Positions 1-5,987 of a stretch of 8,250 bases of DNA are shown piece after piece. The stretch's first letter is position 1; every line of letters starts with the position of its first letter. Source of the stretch: Thermoplasmata archaeon (GTDB lineage: Archaea > Thermoplasmatota > Thermoplasmata > Thermoplasmatales > Thermoplasmataceae). The position numbers and the translations under genes are program-made. The notes under the pieces were generated by a model, which did not search any database, was not told the origin of the DNA, and saw nothing but the letters and a program-made list of their open reading frames with translations. The stretch spans positions 1-8,250 of the forward strand of contig JAKBGP010000086.1 in assembly GCA_021833045.1 (NCBI GenBank). Direction: 5' to 3'.

Positions 1-161
1 TGATTTTAGTCATTTTAGAATCGATTACTTATAACTTTGAAACTGCTTTTAGAAATATATATTGCAATAGAGATTAGTAAATGAGCATATAAACAATTGA
101 ATGCTTTCTCTTTTTCCTTTATATAATCTTGAAGTGGTTATGACACGTGATTGTGGGAGCG

Positions 162-575
162 TTATTTATAATTTAATATTTGGGCACCCAAATTTTTATC
201 TTTACTTAATTCCTCCAATAGTTTTCCCACTTCTAATATTAAAGATTCTGCGTCAATTTTGTCTATCTTTTTAGAAAGATCGTACGTGGCCGTATTTCTT
301 TGAGACCTTAGACTTTTGAGCTTCCTACTATAGATATTAGCCATTTTAGGCTCACAGAATTCTTTTAGATTTTCGATGACTTCATGATGCGCCACAGAAG
401 TCCCAGTTATCTGGATTCCAATTGCAGTCATTGCTTCTCTAATTGCTAGGAATGCATAATAGTAGGATTTTTCAATGGATGCTCTAACTAAACCTTCTAT
501 GAGATCATCATCTGACATTTTAGACATCATTGAAATAAATTCAGATGAAAGCCTTAGCAAAGTTTTCGGTTGCAT
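162..575 (-). CDS. HEPN-like small helical protein
   Basis: This 137-residue protein is predicted to be mostly helical. Residues 31-46 (R-A-S-I-E-K-S-Y-Y-Y-A-F-L-A-I-R) resemble the first helix of HEPN/UPF0332-type proteins, which often read R-A-x-x-x-x-Y-Y-A-x-F. Residues 89-100 (L-R-S-Q-R-N-T-A-T-Y-D-L) resemble the second conserved helix with its R-x-x-A-x-Y signature. Residues 101-127 are charged and could form a further helix. HEPN proteins include RNase toxins and partners of minimal nucleotidyltransferases. In RNase members the motif is R-x4-6-H, whereas here Tyr98 stands where the histidine would be, so RNase activity is uncertain. The gene is the last of three minus-strand genes and starts 3 bases after the preceding stop, so it is probably translated from the same message. 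The family call comes from motif memory, not a search. No signal peptide or membrane segment is visible. Confidence 0.7.
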   Translation of the reverse strand: MQPKTLLRLSSEFISMMSKMSDDDLIEGLVRASIEKSYYYAFLAIREAMTAIGIQITGTSVAHHEVIENLKEFCEPKMANIYSRKLKSLRSQRNTATYDLSKKIDKIDAESLILEVGKLLEELSKDKNLGAQILNYK

Positions 576-578
576 ACT

Positions 579-1190
579 TTACATCTTTTTTCTAATGTTA
601 AAAAAGATCCTTTCAGAGCCACTTTCTCCGGAATCAATATTTTCGTTCAGGTAGTTCCAAATATCAGAAATCTCTTTTGCATCCTTGACTGGCAAATAAA
701 TATTTATCGATATTCCATCTAACTTTTCATCCTCTTCGTCTAAAAAATATTCTATCTCTGTGAAAATTTCTTTTCCATATTGAGTAACTTCGTGTAAATA
801 TTTGTTTGTTTTCTCAACCATAAGTAATAGATTTATTGGATTGTAGTTGTTCGTTGCATGCATTTTAGAAATATAATTTTTTATCAATGAAAGATTGTCA
901 GGACTAATGAAAGCGAATTTTGTCTTTACTATTTTTTCTAAGGTATTATCTAAGATATTGCTTGGACTCTTTTTTGAGGTCTTAATAGGGTCTGAATTTG
1001 TGAAACTTTCAAAAGGCCCTATTGGAATTGATGTAGGGATTGAAAATTTTTCACCAATGACATTTTTTCCTTCGTAAGGTTTTCTTTTATGTCTATCTTC
1101 TTTAATTGCAAGTTGAGTAGGATAAAATAAAATTTTTGGACTCTCTCCAGCATTTGAAGAATAATTTGTTATTTGACTTGTAAATGTCAT
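579..1190 (-). CDS. Hypothetical protein, partner of the HEPN-like gene
   Basis: I do not recognise this 203-residue protein with confidence. Residues 1-80 are rich in Ser, Pro, Lys and Asn, with little predicted structure beyond short strands (I-L-F-Y near 20). Residues 80-140 look helical. Residues 140-185 go from an acidic stretch (E-Y-F-L-D-E-E-D-E-K-L-D) into a strand (G-I-S-I-N-I-Y-L-P-V) and a helix with conserved-looking D-A-K-E-I. This pattern recalls uncharacterised proteins that I believe are encoded next to HEPN genes in archaea and bacteria, but this is recollection only. The ATG lies 2 bases after the upstream stop, and an AGGGAT-like purine stretch sits about 8 bases before it. 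Its stop lies 3 bases before the start of the HEPN-like gene. The sandwiching suggests that its product acts with both neighbours. There is no signal peptide, membrane span or clear catalytic motif. Confidence 0.7.
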   Translation of the reverse strand: MTFTSQITNYSSNAGESPKILFYPTQLAIKEDRHKRKPYEGKNVIGEKFSIPTSIPIGPFESFTNSDPIKTSKKSPSNILDNTLEKIVKTKFAFISPDNLSLIKNYISKMHATNNYNPINLLLMVEKTNKYLHEVTQYGKEIFTEIEYFLDEEDEKLDGISINIYLPVKDAKEISDIWNYLNENIDSGESGSERIFFNIRKKM

Positions 1191-1192
1191 AT

Positions 1193-1474
1193 TTACATAT
1201 CCCTTGTTATTGATATGGAACCATTATCTTCTATTTTTAAATTCCATTTAGAGCCAAGAATGTATGGCGTTTCAGATACATCTGGCACGAATAATATTAC
1301 TCGATTGGCAATTGTTTTATCCGGTTGAGCTGTCTGTCCACTTGCTTCAACCCTCTCTCTTACATCTGGAGTGCTATCTATGCAATTTCCAAATGATACA
1401 ACGACAGATGGCTTACCACTCTCAACATCAAAGTTTCGAGCCAAATTAAGAACTTCCACACTCATTTCCTTCAT
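1193..1474 (-). CDS. Small hypothetical protein heading a three-gene unit
   Basis: This 93-residue protein is not recognised. The sequence alternates short hydrophobic strands (S-V-V-V-S-F, R-V-I-L-F-V-P, W-N-L-K-I, S-I-S-I) with polar turns, suggesting a small all-beta fold. A single Cys sits at residue 31. It is the first gene of the minus-strand trio and ends 2 bases before the next start. Two starts are possible: the one given, or Met4 at 1465-1467, which has an AAGGAA purine stretch just upstream and would give 90 residues. Only a weak A-rich TATA-like element (around 1497-1509, minus strand) precedes it, so a leaderless or short-leader message is possible. The compact spacing supports a real gene despite its small size. 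I cannot assign a function; an antitoxin or accessory subunit would be guesswork from context. Confidence 0.6.
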   Translation of the reverse strand: MKEMSVEVLNLARNFDVESGKPSVVVSFGNCIDSTPDVRERVEASGQTAQPDKTIANRVILFVPDVSETPYILGSKWNLKIEDNGSISITRDM

Positions 1475-1504
1475 TAATACTAAATACTATTCTTCTTTTT
1501 TTAG

Positions 1505-2017
1505 TTTGCTACTAAATTAAGTGAAGGAATAGATGTTTTAGATTTTTCAAAGGTTTTAATTGAATTTTTTCCTGAATGCGTTACAAGATCTGGTAGAGCA
1601 AGATGTTAACTTATCAGTTTAACGATAAACGTTATTAGAGAAGATGACAATCATAAATTTCGTTACAGTATGAAAAGGATTTACTTACACTTATAATGAC
1701 GTCTGTTCAGGTCCACTTCATATGTGGTTTATTTTTTAAGAGATAAAGTAAAAACTACATCAATTATATATTCAATGATCTTGATATATCAGAGCGGAAC
1801 ATATTCACTCCTTTCTGAAATAATAGGATTCCAGAATGTAGTAATGTATAAACTTTATTCTATAGAAAAGATTCTACAGAAGAGACTTCCCATCAGGGAA
1901 GAGTAACTGCTCGTTAATGTACAAAGTCAGGTTGATCTTGGCACGTATCGTAAGGAACACAGCAAGAAGATAAGTCTCAGAGAGTCTGAAAAATCTTCTA
2001 AATCAAAACTTTCATAG
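1505..2017 (+). pseudogene. Decayed reading frame, possibly a transposase relic
   Basis: One forward frame runs 170 codons (1505-2014) with only four internal stops, at 1607, 1694, 1697 and 1904, and ends at TAG 2015-2017. An AT-rich random sequence of this length would be expected to hold roughly a dozen stops. The segments read like protein: residues such as L-S-E-G-I-D-V-L-D-F-S-K, then F-F-P-E-C, then after 1724 a helix-turn-helix-like stretch (S-M-I-L-I-Y-Q-S-G-T-Y-S-L-L-S-E-I-I-G-F). That last stretch faintly resembles the DNA-binding part of archaeal insertion-sequence transposases (L-Y-x-x-G-x-S-L-x-x-I-A-x-x-L-G). No terminal inverted repeats or target duplication were seen. It lies between the minus-strand trio and the biosynthetic operon. 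A remnant of an unrelated gene, or chance, remains possible. Confidence 0.3.
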
Positions 2018-2377
2018 CGCTTCTAAATTATCTTTGTTTAATCAGTTATAAATCGTACCAAACGGTTCTGTTAACATTATAATTTTAGAGTCGTAATTTA
2101 TGTTCTGACATCTGATGACCCTACCTTTGAGAGTTTTTTTATTGTTAAATTCTTGCCGTTGTTGATTTGTCTGTGTCACACTCCTTTTTTTCATACTATA
2201 GTTGCAAATGACTGCTCTTCAATCAGCATTTTAACCTTTTGCAACCGTAATTATCTTGTATTGATACTTATGATTTAGGAGTTCTATGGAGTATTTTGCA
2301 TTGCTGTATTACAAACACACCCTTTATATTAAATATGATCTGTTTTTCGTTATTTTACAAAAGTGAAATGTTGAAAA
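2018..2377. other. Gene-free AT-rich spacer with T-runs
   Basis: About 360 bases show no credible gene on either strand and no tRNA-like or repeat-array signal. Two runs of seven T on the plus strand (2134-2140 and 2185-2191) could act as archaeal U-rich terminators for a transcript coming from the left, which would fit a former plus-strand gene there. Otherwise I see nothing. Confidence 0.4.
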
Positions 2378-2566
2378 TTGAGCCAAAATAATGGTTTTTT
2401 AACTACTTTTGCCTCCTTGACTGGAACCATATCTATTGAAGAATGTTGCTATAATAGTATCACTGGTGACAAGATTTCTGACAGTTTTATTAATAAATAT
2501 TTCAATTCTAACCATTTTAATCTAACTAAGACTAATTATGGCAATAACGTTTTAATATTTATATAA
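2378..2566 (+). other. Doubtful 62-codon open frame (TTG start)
   Basis: An open frame of 62 codons starts with TTG six bases after a TGA and has no convincing ribosome site. The product is Asn/Ser/Thr-rich with two adjacent cysteines (E-E-C-C-Y) and no recognised motif. Its end overlaps the TATA element assigned to the lysW promoter. Local composition is like the surrounding non-coding DNA. It is more likely a relic or a chance frame than an expressed gene, and it is listed so that the stretch is described. Confidence 0.12.
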
Positions 2567-2568
2567 AA
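2558..2568 (+). promoter_or_regulatory. TATA box for the lysW operon
   Basis: TTTATATAAAA is a near-ideal archaeal TATA element, preceded by an A/T-rich stretch that could serve as a BRE. Using the usual spacing of about 25 bases, transcription would begin near 2588-2591, giving a leader of about 70 bases before lysW. It is the strongest promoter-like signal upstream of the operon. The position is inferred from sequence only. Confidence 0.6.
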
Positions 2569-2613
2569 TAAATGGAATACTACAAAACAAGTCTCATTAA
2601 ATGCTACTCCAGA

Positions 2614-2636
2614 AGAGTTGCATAGCTTACGGCTCT
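2614..2636 (+). promoter_or_regulatory. Possible hairpin in the lysW leader
   Basis: AGAGTTG (2614-2620) can pair with CGGCTCT (2630-2636) to make a 7-bp stem with two G-U pairs and a 9-base loop. It lies in the inferred 5' leader, 12 bases before the G-rich ribosome site. It might influence translation or be incidental. It does not resemble the bacterial lysine riboswitch, which is much larger. Confidence 0.2.
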
Positions 2637-2647
2637 GTTTTGGATCT

Positions 2648-2655
2648 AGGGGGGA
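2648..2655 (+). promoter_or_regulatory. Ribosome binding site that sets the lysW start
   Basis: AGGGGGGA, continuing into TGA, is close to the archaeal Shine-Dalgarno AGGAGGTGA. It ends 5-6 bases before ATG 2661, the normal spacing. The ATG at 2655 would sit on top of the site, and the ATG at 2667 would be about 12 bases away, so 2661 is preferred. Confidence 0.5.
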
Positions 2656-2660
2656 TGAAA

Positions 2661-2834
2661 ATGAATATGGAATGTAAAATGTGTGGTGGAAAGGTTATAG
2701 TCCCTGATGATGCCTTAAAAGGAGAAATTGTCAGTTGTGGAGATTGTGGACTGGATTATGAAATACAGGAAGAAAGTCCTGGAAAATTTTTTCTCAAGGT
2801 GGCAGAGGAGGTAAAGGAGGATTGGGGTGAATGA
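2661..2834 (+). CDS. lysW: Amino-group carrier protein LysW
   Basis: LysW is the small acidic carrier of the alpha-aminoadipate lysine pathway. Its C-terminal glutamate side chain is joined to the amino group of the substrate, which protects that amino group and presents the intermediate to LysZ, LysY, LysJ and LysK. The 57-residue product has the family hallmarks: two zinc-ligand pairs, C5-x2-C8 and C26-x2-C29, and the C-terminal E-D-W-G-E ending exactly on the carrier glutamate. Usual length is about 53-57. Upstream in-frame codons extend to 2601, but residues encoded there are not LysW-like and the G-rich ribosome site favours 2661; ATG 2667 (55 residues) is the alternative. It is the first gene of the operon, 82 bases before lysY, while all later genes touch or overlap. 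This gap may allow the carrier to be made at a different level from the enzymes. The identity is firm; the exact start is less so. Confidence 0.95.
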   Translation: MNMECKMCGGKVIVPDDALKGEIVSCGDCGLDYEIQEESPGKFFLKVAEEVKEDWGE

Positions 2835-2862
2835 ATAGCCCAGAATCTTACGGTTTCATTTC

Positions 2863-2887
2863 GTATATTAGTAAAAAAGTGATCACT
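2863..2887 (+). promoter_or_regulatory. TATA-like element plus perfect palindrome before lysY
   Basis: GTATATTA (2863-2870) is a weak TATA-like element. Eight bases downstream is AGTGATCACT (2878-2887), a perfect 10-bp palindrome lying just before the start point that such a TATA box would set (about 2890). A short symmetric site there is typical of a repressor operator. This could be an internal promoter for lysY-lysK controlled separately from lysW. An imperfect inverted repeat with the same half-site (TCAC-TG-GTGA, 2460-2469) lies before the main promoter. Function is inferred only. Confidence 0.3.
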
Positions 2888-2903
2888 ATTTTCTGTTTAG
2901 AAT

Positions 2904-2908
2904 GGGGA
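2904..2908 (+). promoter_or_regulatory. Ribosome binding site supporting the TTG start of lysY
   Basis: GGGGA lies 8 bases before TTG 2917. The in-frame TAA at 2914-2916 directly before that TTG rules out any upstream start, and the nucleotide-binding strand begins at residue 3, so translation must begin at this TTG. Confidence 0.55.
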
Positions 2909-2916
2909 ATTACTAA

Positions 2917-3969
2917 TTGAAGACAGTAGCTATTGTTGGTGCATCGGGATATGTTGGGGGGGAACTACTGCGACTTCTTCTGATGCATCCTGAAGTCGAA
3001 GTCAAAGTTGCAACTTCACAACAGCATGCTGGGGAGTATGTTTTCAAAGCGCATCCTAATCTCAAAGGGTTCACTTCTATGAGATTTTCCATGGACACCC
3101 CAGAAGAAGCTGCATCAAAAGTAGATATTGTTTTTATGGCGGTTCCACACGGATCATCCATTGAACATGTGCCTGAAATGTCTGAAATGGGAGTGAAGAT
3201 TGTAGATATGAGTGCGGATTTCAGGTTTAGGAACCAGGCAGATTATCCAGTCTGGTATGGCTGGGAGCATCCAGCCCCTGACCTTCTCCAGAAATTTGTC
3301 TATGGCATGCCAGAACTTCACAGGGAGGAAATGAAGTCGGCACGTTTCATTTCTGTTCCAGGATGCATTGCAAGCTCTTCGATTTATAGCATTGCACCAC
3401 TTGCCAAGGCAGGATTTCTGGATGGAGTGGTGGTGATTGACGCTAAAATAGGTTCGTCGGGCTCAGGAAATAAGCCATCCATGGCGACTCACTTTTCAGA
3501 AAGGTACAATTCAGTAAGGATATACAGTCCATCAGGACATAGGCACATAGGAGAAATTGAGCAGGAACTTTCTATTATTTCAGGTACCAAAGTAACAGTT
3601 ACTATGTCAGCACACTCAATTAACATGGTTCGAGGAATTCTAACTACAAGTAGTGTATTTGTAGAGAGAGAGCCTAAAATTCAGAATATATGGAACGCTT
3701 ACCGAACAATGTATGGAGAAGAACCATTTGTTAGGTTCATAATGGATCCAAGCGGGGTCTATAAATACCCTGATCCTAAACTTGTTGTAGGTTCAAATTT
3801 CATAGACCTTGGATTCGCTATTGATCGGCATGTAAAAAGGATAGTTGCTATTGGTTCAATAGATAACCTAATAAAGGGAGCAGCTGGAAACGCAATTCAA
3901 TCAATGAATATTATGGAAGGATTTGATGAGAAAGAGGGGTTAATGATGTCTCCAATGCGGCTGGTGTAA
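2917..3969 (+). CDS. lysY: LysW-gamma-aminoadipyl phosphate reductase (ArgC/LysY family)
   Basis: This cytoplasmic NADPH-dependent enzyme reduces the acyl phosphate on the LysW-bound substrate to the semialdehyde. In bifunctional archaea it also acts on LysW-glutamyl phosphate. The 350-residue product has the expected length. It begins with the dinucleotide-binding motif G-A-S-G-Y-V-G-G-E (residues 8-16). It has the catalytic cysteine in V-P-G-C-I-A-S (Cys150), the G-S-S-G-S-G-N loop near 185, G-H-R-H-I-G-E-I-E-Q-E-L, and the catalytic-site histidine in S-A-H-S-I-N-M-V-R-G (His233). The P-G-C-x-A form fits LysY and LysW-dependent ArgC better than the acetyl-glutamate ArgC, which usually has P-G-C-Y-P. 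The start is TTG, fixed by an immediately preceding stop. It follows lysW after 82 bases and ends 3 bases before lysZ. Whether it serves lysine, arginine or both cannot be read from the sequence. Confidence 0.93.
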   Translation: MKTVAIVGASGYVGGELLRLLLMHPEVEVKVATSQQHAGEYVFKAHPNLKGFTSMRFSMDTPEEAASKVDIVFMAVPHGSSIEHVPEMSEMGVKIVDMSADFRFRNQADYPVWYGWEHPAPDLLQKFVYGMPELHREEMKSARFISVPGCIASSSIYSIAPLAKAGFLDGVVVIDAKIGSSGSGNKPSMATHFSERYNSVRIYSPSGHRHIGEIEQELSIISGTKVTVTMSAHSINMVRGILTTSSVFVEREPKIQNIWNAYRTMYGEEPFVRFIMDPSGVYKYPDPKLVVGSNFIDLGFAIDRHVKRIVAIGSIDNLIKGAAGNAIQSMNIMEGFDEKEGLMMSPMRLV

Positions 3970-3972
3970 ATC

Positions 3973-4776
3973 GTGGTAATTGTTTTAAAGCTGGGAGGAA
4001 GTCTAATGAAAAATGGTATATCAGAAAGTTTTACCAAAGATTTCTCATCGAACAAAGATGATGAATATGTGATTGTCCATGGTGGAGGTCCTGCTGTCAC
4101 CGATCTTTGTAAAAGGTTGAATATGGAGGCGAAATTTATTACTTCTCCCAGTGGAATAAGAAGTAGATACACAGATGCTCAAACGATGCAAACCTATATA
4201 ATGAGTATGCGTGGAAGCATTAACGCGTCCATAGTTCTTGCACTGCAAAAGGCTGGAATGAAGTCCTTCGGTATGTCTGGTATCGATGGGCCCACGATTA
4301 TTGCGGAGAGGAAAAAAAGGTTAATAGCGATGAATGAGAAGGGTAGGAAAATGTTCATTGATGGTGGATACACCGGTAAGATATTATCGGTAAATGGAAC
4401 GTTCATTAAGTATCTTTTTTCTGAAAAAATCACCCCTGTAGTAGCGCCTATTGCGGTTGGACTGGAGCATGAACCTCTGAACGTAGATGGAGATAGAGCT
4501 GCATCAGCTATATCTGGGGAATTGAAAGCCACAAAGATGATCCTTTTAACGGACGTCGATGGTATAATTTTTAACGGAAAATTAGTGGAGAAACTTAATA
4601 TGAAACAGGCTGTAAAAATGTTAAGACTGGTTGGGAATGGCATGGATAAAAAGATCATGGCCGCGATTGAAGCCATAGAATCTGGTACCAATGAGGTAAT
4701 TATTGCCAATGGAAATAGACCAATGCCAATATCAGCCGCAATTAACACGAATATAAGGACGGTGATAACAAAATGA
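3973..4776 (+). CDS. lysZ: LysW-aminoadipate kinase (ArgB/LysZ family)
   Basis: This amino acid kinase-fold enzyme phosphorylates the free side-chain carboxyl of LysW-bound alpha-aminoadipate (or glutamate) using ATP. The 267-residue product shows K6-L-G-G-S (phosphate-binding lysine), V-H-G-G-G-P (residues 35-40) and the S-P-S-G-x-R-S-R-Y-T-D segment (58-68), typical of the LysW-dependent branch. It also has G-Y-T-G near 135, N170-V-D-G-D-R for substrate and metal binding, T193-D-V-D-G-I, and G-M-D-K-K (223-227), where Lys227 matches the usual ATP-contacting lysine. It starts with GTG, 3 bases after the lysY stop. GGTG at the very end of lysY, six bases upstream, can serve as the ribosome site. 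Its stop overlaps the lysJ start. There is no argJ or argA partner in the window, consistent with carrier-type rather than acetyl-type chemistry. Confidence 0.92.
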   Translation: MVIVLKLGGSLMKNGISESFTKDFSSNKDDEYVIVHGGGPAVTDLCKRLNMEAKFITSPSGIRSRYTDAQTMQTYIMSMRGSINASIVLALQKAGMKSFGMSGIDGPTIIAERKKRLIAMNEKGRKMFIDGGYTGKILSVNGTFIKYLFSEKITPVVAPIAVGLEHEPLNVDGDRAASAISGELKATKMILLTDVDGIIFNGKLVEKLNMKQAVKMLRLVGNGMDKKIMAAIEAIESGTNEVIIANGNRPMPISAAINTNIRTVITK

Positions 4777-5987
4777 TGAAAAACGGGCTTACTGAGGAGA
4801 TTGAAGACCGTTACCTCGCGGGCACATATCAGAAAATACCAGTGGTTGCAGCCAGAGCTAAAGGGACAAAAATATGGGATATGAACGGAAAGGAATATTT
4901 TGATTTTATGAGTGGGTATGGAGTCGCTATTCTTGGTCACTCAAATAATGCCATAACAGAGGCAATAAAAAAGCAAGTGGATGAAATATATATAACGCAC
5001 ACATCAGTTTACAGCCCTGCGAGGGCGAGATTTCTTAGAGAACTTATGAATGTTACACCGACGGGGCTAAACATGGCGTATCTTTCAAATAGCGGGGCGG
5101 AAGCCATAGAGGCGGCACTAAAAATAGCGGTTAAATCGACTAAAAGAAAAAAAATCATAAGCATGGAGAAGGGTTATCATGGAAAAACACTAGGTGCCCT
5201 ATCCATAACACATTCAGCAAAATACAGGAGTTCTTTTGAAGACATGCTGATCCCGGGTGTTGAATTTGTAAAATTTGGAGATTATGAACATGTTCATACT
5301 TTGTTAAAAAAGGAAGATGTTGCAGCCGTATTCATGGAACCAATTCAGGGAGAGGGTGGTATCAATCTCCCAGACCCTCAATTTCTCCCGTCTGTCAGGG
5401 AGGCTACATCCAGCTATGGAACACTCCTGGTAATGGACGAAATTCAATCCGGACTTGGAAGGACCGGAAAGATGTGGGCACACGAAAACTGGGGAATAAC
5501 TCCGGATATAATGACAATAGGCAAGGGCATTGGAGGTGGAATACCAATGGGCGTAACAGTGGGAAAAAGAGAATTCGTTGAGTCACTTGGAATTGGGGAG
5601 CAGAGTTCTACAACTGGTGGAAATCCCTTATCATGTGCCGCAGGAGAAGTGGTAATAAAAGAACTAAGAAACGGGATGATAAAACGGGCCAGTGAAATGG
5701 GAAAATACACACTTCAAAGAATGAATGAGGAAACCGATTCCCATAGACTGGTATCACAGACGAGGGGTATTGGAATGATGCTTGCCATGGAACTTAGAGT
5801 AAGATTCGTTCCCATACTTATGGATATGATTGATCTTGGTCTCATTACATTATACTCAGGAATAAACACAATAAGGATGCTGCCACCCTACACTGTCTCC
5901 AAGGAAGAGGTTGATCGTGCGATTGAAATACTAAAGACTGCACTCGATCAATATATAAAGAAGCAGGGAAGGAACGATCAAAAATGA
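4773..5987 (+). CDS. lysJ: LysW-aminoadipate-semialdehyde aminotransferase (ArgD/LysJ family)
   Basis: This class III PLP-dependent aminotransferase turns LysW-bound aminoadipate semialdehyde into LysW-lysine with glutamate as amino donor. In dual pathways it also makes LysW-ornithine. The 404-residue length is normal. Visible landmarks are N-S-G-A-E-A (PLP phosphate loop, about 105), H-G-K-T-L-G, E-P-I-Q-G-E-G-G, M-D222-E-I-Q-S-G-L-G-R-T-G (Asp222 contacts the pyridine nitrogen), and T-I-G-K251-G-I-G-G-G, where Lys251 forms the Schiff base. T-T-G-G-N-P follows. The ATG overlaps the lysZ stop, and GGTGAT six bases upstream is an exact match to part of the Shine-Dalgarno consensus. The second codon is also ATG, so translation could begin at 4776 instead. 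The stop overlaps lysX by four bases. GABA- or ornithine-specific relatives are possible in sequence terms, but the operon makes LysJ the best call. Confidence 0.93.
   Translation: MMKNGLTEEIEDRYLAGTYQKIPVVAARAKGTKIWDMNGKEYFDFMSGYGVAILGHSNNAITEAIKKQVDEIYITHTSVYSPARARFLRELMNVTPTGLNMAYLSNSGAEAIEAALKIAVKSTKRKKIISMEKGYHGKTLGALSITHSAKYRSSFEDMLIPGVEFVKFGDYEHVHTLLKKEDVAAVFMEPIQGEGGINLPDPQFLPSVREATSSYGTLLVMDEIQSGLGRTGKMWAHENWGITPDIMTIGKGIGGGIPMGVTVGKREFVESLGIGEQSSTTGGNPLSCAAGEVVIKELRNGMIKRASEMGKYTLQRMNEETDSHRLVSQTRGIGMMLAMELRVRFVPILMDMIDLGLITLYSGINTIRMLPPYTVSKEEVDRAIEILKTALDQYIKKQGRNDQK

Noticed and set aside
1..14. Possible minus-strand gene start at ATG 12-14 (M-T-K-I) running off the left edge
   Set aside because: Only four codons are visible and there is no ribosome site. 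The TATA-like bits upstream are not distinguishable from the general A/T richness.
895..1449. Two plus-strand frames of about 60 codons opposite the minus-strand trio
   Set aside because: They have no ribosome sites or motifs and lie wholly inside the tightly spaced minus-strand genes.
2588..2660. Lysine riboswitch in the lysW leader
   Set aside because: The leader is far too short for the bacterial L-box, its conserved elements are absent, and the host appears archaeal.
2601..2660. A longer LysW starting at ATG 2601
   Set aside because: The extra 20 residues do not look like LysW, and the G-rich ribosome site lies downstream of that ATG and points to 2661.
4194..4940. Long minus-strand frame of 248 codons across lysZ and the start of lysJ
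   Set aside because: It is antisense to two well-supported genes whose motifs are intact, and its translation is hydrophobic low-complexity sequence with no motif. It is a shadow frame.
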